Assembly (NCBI RefSeq): GCF_007655135.1
Contig: NC_045130.1
Location: 5,456,001 to 5,520,000, forward strand
Direction of reading: 5' to 3'
Source: Punica granatum
Lineage: Eukaryota > Streptophyta > Magnoliopsida > Myrtales > Lythraceae
DNA length: 64,000 nucleotides
Shown: positions 34,928-47,361 of the stretch, piece by piece
Layout: each line of letters starts with the position of its first letter
Position numbering within the stretch: position 1 is the first letter of the stretch
The notes under the pieces: generated by a model
The model's database searches: none
Told to the model about the DNA's origin: nothing
What the model saw: the letters and a program-made list of their open reading frames with translations, nothing else
Translations under genes and position numbers: made by a program

Positions 34928-36655
34928 AAGGTTGTGTTTGATTGCAACTTTAATTAAGTAAGTGATTCAAAGTTAGTTATATAGGAAAATAAATGAAGAA
35001 AAAGAGAAAGATAAAAGGTAATGGTCTCATCTATTTAGTCATTCAGTCAAAAGCTACTTAATGAGTAAGAAAAAAATTGACCTAGCGTATGTTTATTTGG
35101 ACTTAAAATTCCAGCACTTAATTTTAAGTGCTGAAACTTTAAGCACTTAATAGAATAAGTGCTTAATTGGTTGAATCAAAATTGTTTGGTAAAATAAGTA
35201 GCCAAAAATTAAAGTTCCTTTAATATTATATTATTTAGGAGTCCAATATTTTGTTTATTTGTACTTTGATACCCTTTAATTTTTAAAAAAATAAATGAAG
35301 ATAAGAAAAAAAGATCGATAAAATTTGCGATATGAGCTGAAGGCAGGGGGTGTGGTGGCTTGTTGCTTGGCCACTACTACTACAGACTATGGATGTTCAT
35401 GGGCAGAGTCTGGGATGGCCGGATCCTTCCCAAACCCAAACCCTTAAAAAATGGTCGTTCTCCAAACTCTTTCCAAACCTGCTAAGAATTTAAAGAGAAA
35501 TTTCCTAACCCTTCCCACTAATTTAACAGATTTCCACTACGCACCTGTCATTACCCATAATGGACTATTAACCATTATAAAATGAGATGAATTAGCAGTA
35601 ATAAAAAAATTGATAGTTTAATTTTATGAGTTTCGAGAATAAAAATACTAAGTGAATTAATATCCCTTCTAAAAAAGTTTTATGATATCGAGTTTCACCA
35701 ATAACATAACAATGAAGCATATACTCCTACTCCAACAAAAGAAAAACAAAAAAAAAAAAGGATCTCGAACTAAATTTTTTAAAAGGCTGAACATTTTCAC
35801 TAAAATAAAAGAACTAAACTCAAGAACGAGAAGAGAAGAGGCCTAACCCTAATTAAATTAGAATAAGGTATTTTCTAAATATAATAACTAATTAGAGATA
35901 TTTAAGTAATTTTATACCTTAACGGGTTTGGAACGAGTTTGAGACACATTACCAAATCCTTTCCAAACCTTATAGGGTTTTGATAAAAAATCCCTAAACC
36001 CTTTCTGTGACCCAACGAGCAAAACCCTTTATTGCCCCATTAGGGTTTGGGAAGGGTCAAAATTCATTTACCGAAACCCGTAAACATCCCTACCATAAAC
36101 AAGTTTGTCAGAAAGTTTGAAGAGAAACAAGGAGAAGATACAGAAAATTCTCGATAGTGGTGGCCCTATCGCCAACTACCACCCCTCGGGTGAGATTGCA
36201 AGACCCTAGCGACCTCGCCTGAGTGGTAGTGGCCGGTGATTGGGCCACTACCACCAAGAGTTGATGGCGGCAAGGTGGGGGCTGCTAAGTCACCTCTCCC
36301 CTTTCCCTCTCTATTGGGTCTGAGTGTGTAAGGGTGGACTGATTTGAAAACAAGGAAAAACTTTGAGGATACTGGTGCAATAAATGAACTGAATGATTAA
36401 CTAGGCCCCCACCTACTTTATCATTTAGGACCTTTTTTACATAAGTCTACTAAGACAAGTCATTTTCGTTTAGTGTTTATCAAACTAGCTTAATTTCATT
36501 AAGCGTTGAATGATTTAAATTCAACACTTATTTGTGTTAACAAATACATGCTTAATGAAATAAGTCATCTTCACTTAGTGGTGCTCTCTTTCACTCACAA
36601 AATATTTTCTAATCCTTATCTTTCATTCTCTCTTTCTATACATCTCTTTCTTTAA
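34928..36655. mobile_element. 1.7-kb TIR element, copy truncated at right end
   Basis: This is nearly colinear with 56935-58630. It begins TAAGGTTGTGTTTGATTGCA and has inner palindromes around AAGTGCTGAAATTTTAAGCAC. The GC-rich core lies at about 36150-36300. The right terminal repeat seen in the other copy is missing after CTTTCTTTAAC. There is no transposase frame. Confidence 0.65.
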
Positions 36656-37579
36656 CACTCACTAGTTATAGGTTTCGACGACGTGCGGCCTCACAAATAG
36701 GTTGTTCTGTTTTACGGCAGCGTGTGCCTTCAGTGTTTGCTTAGAAACTCATGGATGATCATGCAACAAATGATCATGGAAGGGTTACCATTTTTCCAGG
36801 TCAAAAGGGCATCTCCATGTAAGGTGGTTCATGGATCCGACTTGATCTTGAGTCTGTGCAATCTAAAACTATCTGGAACGGTGACATTGTTGGGGCTTCC
36901 TTATCTCGCTTTTGCTTATTGTAATTTTCTTTCATCTTTCTGTTTCATCGTTCGAGCTTTTGCGCCGATTAATCTACCAAAAAAAAAAAGAAAAAAACTA
37001 TTTGGAACGATTTCCTTATTTAAGGAAAGGCTGAGGCGGTGGGGGACAAGAAGGCAGAAGGGTGATAGGGCAAGTCAAGCAACTCATTTATTAATTCCTC
37101 GATACCCATTTCTCTTATTTATTATTATTATTATTATTAGTTCAACGTTACTGTCAGAGAAAATAATAAATAAAATAAATATAAGTAAAACATATATAAG
37201 TGTGTCGAAAAGCCGGGTGGCACATGATGAACCGCACCTCGTGATCGGCTCGAAATTTTAGCTGTCTACGCATGTATCTGACTTCTCGTAATGAGACAAA
37301 GGGAGAGTAGGTAGGGAGCCATACCTTCCACCATAACCAGAGGAGTGTCTGATGTTCTTTCTTCCTTCGTCAACTCGACCTTTTCTTTTTTCTTTGTATT
37401 TTTATATCCGTTTCTCTCTTCCGGAAAGCATCTCGTAGTTTCCAGTTTTATTTTTTTAAAGTTTACGTAAGAAGAAGGAAATGTTTCTGTTGTATTAATT
37501 CACCCAAAAAAAAGTTGTATTGGAATCAACTGATTGATGACAAATTTCATCCCCTAACAAGTGTGCCCACATCAACGTG
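36656..37579. other. Upstream region of TCP composite with a small retroposon
   Basis: This contains a 113-base insertion (36881-36993) with an A-rich end. The open frame 36722-37261 runs through that insertion and has no family similarity I recognise. ATT microsatellite lies at 37119-37138. The promoter of the TCP composite is expected here. Confidence 0.45.
36881..36993 (+). mobile_element. 5'-truncated retroposon with poly(A) and target duplication
   Basis: AAAACTATCTGGAACG (36865-36880) is repeated as AAAACTATTTGGAACG (36994-37009), one mismatch. The 113 bases between them end in an A-rich tail after TTAATCTACC. This is the pattern of a short LINE 3' end or SINE insertion; the class is not certain. 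Confidence 0.7.
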
Positions 37580-38061
37580 ATGGCTAGTGCTGGTGGTGGA
37601 GGAGCTGCTGCCAAGACTCTCCTTACATGGCGGGGCTCTGGGATTCCAGCCAAGGATGCCCCCCGAGCCGCTCGCGGGAAGGACCGGCACGGCGAAGTCT
37701 GCACCGCCGGAGGCATAAGGGACTTGAGGATTCAATTGTCCGTCCCTGCAGCAATCATTTTCTACAACGTCCAGGACCTCCTGGGCTATGATCAGCCCAG
37801 CAAGACTGTGGAGTGGCTGATCAATGCTGCCTCCGAGTCGATTTCGCAGCTCTCTTCTCTCAAAAGTTCTTTCTCCAATGCCGCGGAGCAGTTGAGTGAC
37901 AAGAACAAAAGTGTGAGAGTGGGCGAAGATGAATCTAGGCCTGAATCATATCATCTGGATCTGAACAATGACCCAAACAGCCCGGACAGTCCGAACCCGG
38001 ACCAGCGGCGGTGCATTTCTGGCTCGGAGTCCGCCTGCAGCACTGGCCTCCCATTACAAAG
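37580..38061 (+). other. TCP domain exon
   Basis: The domain GKDRHGEVCTAGGIRDLRIQ, followed by [20 protein letters not shown], is a CIN-type TCP domain. In the basic region the family RDRRVRL is RDLRIQL here, so two DNA-contact arginines are lost, while the helix-loop-helix part is better kept. The serine- and Asp-rich tail ends at a donor, CAAAG/GTTTG. Copy 2 (52810) keeps RDRRIRL but has other lesions. Confidence 0.85.
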
Positions 38062-38237
38062 GTTTGAATTGTTCCCAGAATTACGTCCGCTGATAGCTAC
38101 CAATAGTTCTTTCTCGTGTTTGGCCCTGTTAATTCTCGACATGTTAAGTTCAATGACTTGATCCCATTTGAAAACTTCTATTATAATTCTGTTTAATGAG
38201 AGAAAATCTCTTTGCTCTTCTTGTTTTTTTTCTGAAG

Positions 38238-38740
38238 TTCCTTACTAACTATACCAGAGGAAACTTCCCGAGGAGAAAGTGCTCTACTTAGATTGGAATT
38301 TGTCAAGAAGTTGCCCGCTACTATCTTCACCGGCAGTTGGCTAGTAGATGAGGAAAAAAATCCTATCAAACTTAGGTTACTCGATGAGAGGACCAATAAA
38401 ATAGTCAGAGCTGATCCTCTGTCATCGGAGCGGATTGAAATTGTAGTGCTGGACGGTGACTTTGGATGCGATGAACCTGAAGAAGATTGGACGGAGCAGG
38501 ATTTCAACGCCTGTATTATCCGTGAGACAGAAGGCAGGATGCCGTTGCTGACAGGAGAGCTGTCAGTCACTTTGCAAGAAGGGGTTGCTTGCCTTGGCGG
38601 CATAGCCTTCACTGATAACTCTAGCTGGACAAGAAGTAACAAATTCCGGCTAGGGGCTCGAATTATTCGACAGGCTTCTGCTGAAGGAGCAAGAATCAAG
38701 GAAGCAAGAAGTGAAAGTTTCGTGGTGAATGCTCACTGCG
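38238..38740 (+). other. CBP60/SARD1-type domain exon
   Basis: Recognised motifs in order: LRLEFVKKLPATIFTGS, IEIVVLDGDF, EDWTEQDFNACIIRE, GRMPLLTGELSVTLQEG, FTDNSSWTRSNKFRLGARI and IKEARSESFVV. These are the conserved N-terminal region of CBP60g/SARD1 proteins, plant transcription factors that drive salicylic-acid synthesis. All other CBP60 parts, including the calmodulin-binding end, are missing. It joins TCP upstream (AG/T) and MYB downstream (TGCG/GT) in phase. Confidence 0.88.
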
Positions 38741-38834
38741 GTGAATGTCCGTCTCATTAACTACTACTGTCCTCACATTAGTATCAGTGTGATTACTGAA
38801 TCTTGTCGTGGCAATGGCGTTTGTTCTTATACAG

Positions 38835-39844
38835 GTCCATTGAAGAAGGGGCCGTGGAGTGTAGAGGAAGACACGAAGCTGACTAATTACATAAAAAGAT
38901 ACGGTATTTGGAATTGGAGTCATATGCCTAAGGCAGCAGGGCTCAAAAGGAGTGGCAAAAGCTGCAGGCTGAGGTGGATGAACTACTTGAGGCCTAATAT
39001 CAGAAGAGGCAACTTCTCCGAAGATGAACAACGAGTCATCATTAAACTCCATCAACAACTCGGAAACAGGTAACCGGCAACTACTGGCTAATTATTCACT
39101 TGCAAGCGATAAATGCCCTGAACAATTTTGACGCTACGAATGATTTTCCAACACTCCGACTGGACTTTCTGAAATGATGCATAGCATTCGGCTGGTAATC
39201 TTAAACATCTATCTTTACTTTGGTTACTCCCATGCCCCGAAAGTTACTACCCAGGACCATTGCTTTGCTGTTCAACCATTCCCTCATATGTATATCTGAT
39301 TGCAAGGTGTCACGAAACCAAGCCTTCAGTCTATCCTGGCCTAGCTTCGGAAAAATTTGCACCAAAGTAGTCGTGATGGTGTTTCTCACAATCACTGTGT
39401 GTGGCTTGAGTCCCGCAACTCTTCCCAGACTTCCCATAATAATGGTATTAGTTCTAGTTTCCTTGTGTTTAATTTTCAGAATGCACATACTGCTGCAGGT
39501 GGCAAGCAATTGCAGCGAGTCTCCCTGGAAGGACAGACAATGAGATAAAGAACTTCTGGAATTCGCATCTGAAGAAAAGGGTACTTCAAACCGATAAGGT
39601 AACCAAAAATTACAGCTGTTGATACATGTGCTCATTTGTTTACAGTTAACTTTGGCATAATTAGTTCCAAGAATCTTAAATTGACAGTTATTTCTGTCTG
39701 CTGATATAAAATCCCTGATGTAAATTCGACGGCAATGATCATTCATCACTTTACTATTGTTTCAGGTAATACAGAATCCACCATCTTCTGAGAGTGGAGG
39801 ATCATGCTCAAGCATCACGTTTAATGCTACTGCAGTTCAGCAAG
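38835..39844 (+). other. R2R3-MYB exons
   Basis: Exon 38835-39069 encodes R2 and the start of R3 ([36 protein letters not shown]); 39499-39598 completes R3 ([20 protein letters not shown], then NSHLKK). The intron positions are those of most plant R2R3-MYB genes. All structural tryptophans are present, so DNA binding looks possible. A third small exon (39766-39844) gives VIQNPPSSESGGSCSS. Confidence 0.88.
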
Positions 39845-40009
39845 GTTGTCCATGCTCCCAACTTGAACCCACCCAACGCTATTAGTTCATATATCTTATG
39901 ACACGGTAGGATTCACTTGTCATGTCTGACCCGCTTTCTATCTATTCGGCTGCAGCTTATGAATCCCCAGGTTGGACCGATCCATTTTGCAGGGCAGAGG
40001 ACTGTTAAG

Positions 40010-40845
40010 ATAAAAAGGGTGCCAAGCGACAATGGTCAGAACAGAAGAGAAGACATCTTCACGTTAGCTTTAGGCAATAATTCAAACACAATGCAGTGTC
40101 TAGGAGATAATGCTGATCCGATGCTGGACAGATGCTCCGAAGGAATAGACATTGAACCTATTCCTTTGGAGGTGCAACTGCAGAGCGATCTAGACAATCC
40201 TCGTAAAGAAACTGACTCATGTTACTCAGACTCTGGCAGCGAAGATGGAATGGCAACACGAGCAAGGCAAAAATACTAAAAACTCGCAGTATCTGAAAGC
40301 TTCAAGGAGGATATTCGCCGCAACCATGCAGAGCAGTCCATTTGCTGCTTCCAACGAGGGATGTATGCAGGTTGAGATGTCAAGTGATGCTAACATAGGA
40401 CACGCTGAAAATCATGATACATTATCTTGGGTACTGTTCCACCAAAATGCGGGTGAAGTAGTGCTTTCCATGGAAATCCAGACAATAGCCAAAGAAATAG
40501 TCAGAGCATGTGCACGTGATTCTCGCTCACTCACTCTTATGGCAAGGGCTTTAAGCAATGTGTCAGACACTGAAACCTGGGAATTTGCGCTCGACAGTTT
40601 GAGCTTGCAACATGCATCTTGTCGCGATGATTACGAAATCCTTTCAGTGAATGTGTTGAAATTCTGCAGTCAAATTCTAGACATTGATGTGACTAGAAAG
40701 TGCTTGAAGAGTTTGGCAATGCAAAGCAAGAGCAAAGAGGTTGGCAGAGCTTCTATGATGGACAGCTGGATCAGGGACGATATGTTGGTTGCTCGTTCTG
40801 AGGGTGAAATGGTCGTCAAGAATCTTCTCGATGCGAAGCTTCTGA
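40010..40845 (+). other. Partial NB-ARC / winged-helix segment
   Basis: The segment reads IQTIAKEIVRACARDSRSL, LMARALSNVSDTETWEFAL, DVTRKCLKSLA and EGEMVVKNLLDAKLL, which corresponds to the end of NB-ARC (GLPL region) and the start of the winged helix of a CNL. P-loop, kinase-2 and RNBS-B are absent. It is broken by TAA at 40276 and ends by deletion at 40846. Confidence 0.7.
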
Positions 40846-40846
40846 A

Positions 40847-42209
40847 ATGCCCTTACTTTCGGCTCTGTTCCTGCAAAGAAATCACAAGTTAAGGACCATA
40901 CCTTCTTCATTTTTCAGTCACATGCCTGCTCTAGAAGTTCTCAACATATCAAGAACGCGCATCAAGTCCTTGCCTGATTTGCTCTTCCAGCTGGTCAGTC
41001 TCAAGAGACTCTTCTTGAATGAATGCATCCTCCTCAGGATGTTATCTGCAAAAGTTGGTGGCCTCAGGAACCTTGAGGTACTTGACCTCGAAGGGACAAA
41101 GCTCATGGGACTACCAAAGGAAATCGAGCAATTTGTCAACCTGACTCGCCTGGAAGTCTCAATATTGGGAAGCACGAGTTGTAAATTGTCCAAGGAACCG
41201 CATCCATTGATTCCTTCCGGAGTCCTATTATCTCTCTCCCACTTGGAAGAATTGAATATTGACGTGGGTCCTGATGCAGAGTGGTGGGATTCTTGTACGG
41301 AAGTCCTTGTTGACGAAATCTGCAGCCTGGGAAGGGTGAACACTCTTAAGTTCTACTTTCCAAAAGTGGAGCTTATGAGGCAGTTTGATCCAACATCCTC
41401 ATCACATTTCAGGATTATCATCGGCAAACACATCGGCCACATCGTGTCTCAACTCCCACCTGACATCGAGTTCGAACTGGAACACTGGGATAGGTACTTG
41501 AAGTATATCCATGGTAAGGGCGTTCTTCAAGACATGATGAAGGTACTAAGGCAAGCAGATGCATTTTTCTTGGACCGGCATACTGATCTTAAGAAGCTCT
41601 CCGGTTTTGGGAAAGAAAACTTGGAGCAGCTGAGGTGCTGTGTACTGGGGGAGTGCAATGAGCTTCAAGTGCTGATCGACGGTGAGGATTTCGGCAAAGA
41701 AAGTGACAGGATCTGCCTCGGGTCACTCGAATACCTGTACGTGTATTACATGAGGAACTTGGAGACCATTTGGAGGGGCCCAGTGCAGAAGAGGAGTTTA
41801 TTTTTGTCTGAAGTCCCTGTCATTACGGACACGCCCGAAGATTACCAGCATGTTTACACGAGAACTGCTTGAGAATCTCTGCCATTTGGAAGAGCTCACA
41901 CTCGAGGACTGCCCTGCATTGGAAAGCTTAGTTAGCTGCGAATGATCTGCTCACTGCGAAACCTCTTACTACCTGCCCAAGTTGAGGAAGATGAAGCTTC
42001 ATTACCTGCCACAACTGACCAGCATCTCTAGCTGCCTGCAAGTTGCACCCAAGATCGAGCGGCTCAGCTTCTACAACTGCCCCAACCTCAGATCTCTTAA
42101 TCTGTCTGTAAAGGAAGTTAAGAGGATCAGTGACCAGAGAATTTGGTGGGAGGGCTTGGAATGGACCGGAGACCGCCCAGACAAGTTGGATGATTTTTTG
42201 TCTCCATAA
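40847..42209 (+). other. LRR of TCP composite, copy 1
   Basis: LRR of the same lineage as 15686-17262: LEVLNISRTRIKSLPDLLF, LEVLDLEGTKLMGLPKEI, FFLDRHTDLKKLSGFG, LRCCVLGECNELQVLIDG. Open to 41872 (341 codons). It then shifts near 41805, has TGA near 41943, and continues as YYLPKLRKMKLHYLPQL to the family end RIWWEGLEW and a stop at 42209. Confidence 0.85.
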
Positions 42210-42888
42210 GTGCAAGTGTAGTTCCTTAGCGCATCTACGCGCTTGTGTGTTTTTGTTTGCAGGTCGGGCTTTTCTGAAGCAGTCCTCTTACTAGTTTCCC
42301 AGTTATTTATGGATGTGCTGTATACATGCCTGGGTCATAATACCAACTCCCTGCGTCATAATCTGTTGCTGCTTCTTTGTTTTCTGTCAATTTCGATCGA
42401 CCTCTCTGCCGTGAACTTCGCGTATCAGGAATAGATTCTACATGATAACATCTTTCATCATCTAGCAACCAGTATCAAAGCTTTATTCTCCTTTTGTGCT
42501 CATGCTGCAGAAATTCCTCAGTAGCAACTTCAAGATATATTGATATATGCAAGGGAAGGACAAATGAACTTCTCAAACAATCCTAATACCAAATGTTTCC
42601 TGAAATTGCATAATGTAAAAGGATCTTAAGAAACTGGCATCATCCAATAAAAGTGAATACACAACAATGTTAGGCAGTTGTAGGGAAGTACATGCCTGAG
42701 GCAATTATTTCATAATCACACACCATCACATCGCAGTAAGTACAGCACAGATCATGAGCAAAGAAAGATATTACACATTAACTTTTAAGCTAGTATGAGC
42801 TAACATAACGTCACATGTAGCGAGCATCTTCAGTTCTGTTTACAACCATGCACTTTGGAACTCCAAGAAGAGAAGAAATTGCTGAGCC

Positions 42889-45831
42889 TCATTGACTGAA
42901 GATGCAAAGAGATTGGAGCCTCCCTTCAGTGCCATCTTCCTCCCACTCCAACTTCCTCCACCACATTCTTTGGCCTACGATATATCTCAGGTTGCTGACG
43001 TTACTCTTGCCGAAGGGCAATCTAATTAGGGACTGGCACATATATACTATAATGCCCGACAAGGACGCCCACTCCAAGGAGTTGTCAAACCATATACTTC
43101 TCAACTTGGGCAAGTTGATCAGTATCAGCGTCTTGAGCTTCGGAAGAGACCCAGGTTCTAAAATACTATCCTTGACTCTCATGATTATCTCTCTGATCTT
43201 ATGGCACTCCTCAACCCGCAGGTGTTGAAGTTCAGATAGCTGTTGGATCACTCTGCGAGAAAACATCTTCAACAGTTTCGGGCACTTATATATTCTTAGG
43301 GTAGTCAACCGGGCGAGGCTTCCCGAATGGACAGGGCCTGCAAAAATGCTTGCAAATCTTGTGGCGTTTTTTATGACCATCTTCTCCAAGCATCCCAATG
43401 ACGGTTCTGTTGTGTGGGTCCCATGGATTATGGACTCAATATCAGTGCATCCTTCGATCAAGCAACCCCGCATCTTGTTGATACTCTCAATGCCGAACTC
43501 TGAGATACTCAAGATACCCTTGTGGCGAATTAGTTCAAAAGCATCAGCTTCAGCAAGTACCTTCTTGATCGCACGATCAACACCTTCTCCATCTGCATAC
43601 TTCATGCATCGCGAAATTTCATACTCGAAGTGTTCTAAGATCTCATAGCTTGTGCATTCATGATATCCGCCAGAAAATCGGAATGTGAAGCTGAAGTTCT
43701 TCCATAGTGAGCTGCTCGTGACAAATATCTTCAAACAGTCGACAGAAGGAAAGCAGAACGAGAGAGAAGTCAACCTCGTCAAGGTAGCCACCTCCTTTAT
43801 GATAGATAGCCTTCACAACCCCATCCCACCACTGGTTTTGTGGATCCACATCAATTGTGAGCTCTCCCAACCAACAAAGTCTCGAGATGATGTTCTGACT
43901 AATCTGGGCAAACCTGGATTGCCCCCGCATTAAAGATCCAATGCACAAGTTCAACAGAGAGATCCTCAGACACCTCAACTGAAGCAGGTGGCCAATCTGA
44001 ACTGGCAAGTAATTAATCCCACTTCCCCGAATATCAAGCACCTCGAGATTTCTCAGTGCTTTCATGTTAGCAGGAAGTTCCATCAAGTCTCTGCAGGAAT
44101 TTAGATACAGAGCTGTCAGACTCGTCAAGGAGGATATTGACGATGGCAGTGATCTGCATCCGCAGCCGTGCAGATCTAGAACTTGGAGTTTGGGCATTGA
44201 TTGAAAGAATGACTCTGGGATCAGAGTGAGTTCATGGTTTCTCTGGAGTAACAGAGTCCGGAGATCTTCACAGTCTACAGCTTCCGGCAACCTATGCCGC
44301 TTGTTGTCCATCAAGGAGATCCCACTGACACCCTTCCATTCTTCTTCTTTTGGGAGCTCTTGCAGCCCTTCACGGGCTTTCACCAAAAATGTTAAATCTT
44401 TGCTAGCTGATGAAATCTTAAGAGCCATGTTTCGGATGACTTTATTCATCCTGACATGTTTCATCTTCTCGCTTCTTTCCAGTAAGGAAACATCGAGGAG
44501 ATCACTCAAGATGGAATGGCCCCTGTCATGAGCTGCCAAGAAATCAACCGCGTCCTGTATAAAACCTCTGGCCTTCCAACATTCGGGCAGGTAATCCACA
44601 AAGATATCGTTACTCTTCAGGATATAAAGTGCTGTAGAGGAAACAAATCTTTTGTGTCTCATCATCAAGATCATCGTAGCAGAATTTTAGAAACTCGAGC
44701 ACTTCCTCCATGCCTTGAACTCTGATGTTTGGCCATCTCCGCAAGCTCCAGAGACCATCCCTTAGATTAATGCTGTCCTTCTTCCTGAAGTTCCTTGCAA
44801 CTCTGTCAATCAAAAGGGGCAAATCGGCGCATTCATTCACAACAAGGCGCGCAATCGGCTCGACACCGGTTCCGTCCCACTTTTTCCTGAAACATTTTCC
44901 AAGCATCAGAATCCAATAATTGCTTCACATTGATGAACTCATTGACCTCCATATCATAGCAGACATGTTCATAGCTACTTGCCAAGACAACCTCAGTATC
45001 CATTTCGTCTTCACGGATTCCCACTCTATGTAATTCAAGAGCCTCCAACACTTCATCCAGAAGAAATAAGTACCTTTTGTTTTCCAATTCCTTTGATATT
45101 CTCCAAGCAAATTCACTCTGATCATTGTTCCATTCGACATTCAATTTAAGCCTTCCTAGTATCACCTGTTGCAACTTCTTTATACTATTGTCTTTAGATA
45201 CAGAGACAGATAACAATGTCGAACATATAAGCGATCACTTCGTCATTGTTCAGGTTGTGCATGATCGTTGTTTTCCCTATCCCCAATGTCCACCATACTC
45301 CAATTCTCTTTACATTCCGATCCCTCAAATTGCCTCGAATCTCTTCGATGGTCCAGCGGAGTGATGGCTTATTTTCTGTTCTTGGGGCATTTATCATCCC
45401 GACAGGCTCCGGTGGTTTCTCAACTACAACATATGTTTCAACTCTTCCCTCTACCCAAAGGCTATGCAGCACATCACACGTATTCGCCATGCATCTGCTA
45501 AGGGTAGATCTGGACAAAATGTGACGCTTTCTCCATGTTCGCTTCTTCCCTTTTTGAATTCATTTTCCAGCTCCAAAACCTATTGCTCGATCACCCCGAC
45601 CGTAGAAATCCATGCCTCACATTCTTTAGTGATCCTCTTCGTCATGTCTTTCCGTACTTGAGCCTCCACATCAGCCCTCCTTGCGAAAAGCTTGTCCGCT
45701 TCTTCCGTGAGCCTTCTGTAGTTCTTCTCCAAATCATCAGCATAACCCAATTTTTTAGTGGCATAAGATATTAAGTTTCTCCCGTCCCAATATGTCTCTA
45801 CCGCTAAAGCTGCAGCTGCTGCCTCAACCAT
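42889..45831 (-). pseudogene. CC-NB-LRR pseudogene, unit A
   Basis: A full-length CNL, related to the intact one at 23594, reads through several frames: coiled coil (45831), P-loop GIGKTTIMHNL, kinase-2 YLFLLDEV, GLPL-like DLPLLIDRVARNF, RNBS-D CFLYSTLYPE, the MHD position VRMNKVIRNMAL, then LRRs ending QRMWWRKLEWEEDG. Lesions: TAG after GVIEQ (45582), a 2-base deletion near 45205, a deletion near 44890, a shift near 44640 and a shift near 43795. The LRR half (42889-44674) is otherwise well kept. Confidence 0.85.
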
Positions 45832-47089
45832 GCTACAAAGTGAATTTCAAATCATAGGAGAATTGACTGTAAATTTGATGCAACAGAAGACGTGGCAAAT
45901 ATGTATCTCGAGAAAAACAAGTTCTGACGACCCTGTTTCTAGGGAAATGCTTCCGGAGCACAACTCACGCCTTTGGTAGTGAAAAGACGAGTTTTAGACC
46001 GAATTCCATTATTTTGGGTCTCAAACGGGCATTTTTACGTTATTTAGATGTTTTTACAATTTTAGAAAAAGTTTATTCTTTCGTGTAATTTAGGCATTTT
46101 AATTCCTATTAAAGCTATGTAAAACCCTAGGTTAAAACAATTGTCTTTTGATCATTCAAATAAAGTTTGGAGCTACCTTGCTCTTTACCCATTCTCGGAT
46201 TTGATTCGAGTTGGATGTCAATTTCCTAGGAATTTGAAGAATCAATAGGGATTCAAGGTCGAAGTTCCGGCATTTTACGGAATCAACGGGTCTGTGACAG
46301 GTTGTTTCCGTGTACGCTGCGTCAAAATTTCTAAATTAGACAATGACAAAGCAGACGATAAGATTTTGATGGACAATAGTGAGCATCATAAAAACAGCAT
46401 GAGACCATTAACAAATGAAATCCCATGGCTAGTTTGTTGGCTACTATTAGATGTACGTTGATGAACTTACGCAGAAGAATATAGACATACTTAACCATTG
46501 TGGAATCACACTGTCATGAATATCTTTATGGGGCAATGTTACAATTGTGGGACTAGCTTGGCACTTGCTCTATGATTTATTGGCCTGTGGAAGGATCCAA
46601 GTCAACGTACAAATTCAAAGGGGAAAACTACAGCAGTCTGACTAGGTTTGTTTCTGGAACTCAGTGACTGGTCACGTCGTGATACGCAACTCAAGTATGC
46701 TACAGTATAAAGTCAGATGTCTGACATCGGAGTAATTTCTAGATATGAAGATCCCCATGCTTTATGTGGCTCAATAACATGGGATAAACTTCTTTTAGGA
46801 GGCTCCTAAAGAGGAGCTTTTCAAGGCAGCCAATCAAAAGTTGACACGTCATAGTTTATTGGGTGACTCTCTGAAACACAGTAATAAGAAACTTGTTAAA
46901 GAACAAATAAGAAACTTATTATTTTTAGCTATAATAAGAAACATATTAAATAATAAGCAACTTGTTCTTTAAAAAGATATGCAGACTCGCAATGAATGTC
47001 GAACTTGGGGCTAAGTTATTGCCCTGTTATCCAGAAAATGCAGTAGAATTTCCTACCTAGTCTGATCTACTACCTAAATGAAGATTTTC
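45832..47089. repeat. Upstream region of tandem unit A
   Basis: This matches the flanks of units B (48740-49900) and C (51334-52470), including AAGAAACTTATTATTTTTAGCT and ATGTCGAACTTGGGGCTAAG. A stretch at about 45900-46330 occurs only in unit A. No gene is visible. Confidence 0.6.
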
Positions 47090-47361
47090 CAGACAAGCCA
47101 ACAACTCAAAAGTGAAGAAGCACTTCCATTGGATGTGCCGATGACAATGGAGCAAGAAATTCACGAACCGATAAGACATGCCTATAATTAGTTCCGGAGA
47201 TGCAAGAACCAAATCTTACAATACAACATACAAAGTCATCCCCTTCATAAGCTCAAACAAAACCACGAACTCGACGCAGACGAAAGGTCAATCATTCACC
47301 TCAACAGAACCAGTTTTGATTGATCAAAAGCTAGTTGCTGATCGAGAACAAGCAACGTCCA

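Larger units (their letters stand above)
37580..42209 (+). pseudogene. TCP - CBP60 - R2R3-MYB - NB - LRR composite, copy 1
   Basis: Exons 37580-38061, 38238-38740, 38835-39069, 39499-39598, 39766-39844 and 39956-40008 join in phase and encode a TCP domain, a CBP60/SARD1 N-terminal domain and a full R2R3-MYB domain, about 484 residues. At 40006 the frame meets TAA one base out of phase with the next segment. Beyond it lie a partial NB-ARC and winged helix (40010-40845) and an LRR (40847-42209) of the same lineage as the fusion gene. Other lesions: a TAA after RARQKY (40276), a deletion fusing LLDAKLL to the LRR out of frame (40846), a shift near 41805 and a TGA near 41943. The 5' half alone could still be translated. 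Confidence 0.75.

Noticed and set aside
36722..37261. 179-codon open frame
   Set aside because: It reads across a retroposon insertion and its A-rich tail (LPKKKRKK) and simple sequence; no recognisable domain.
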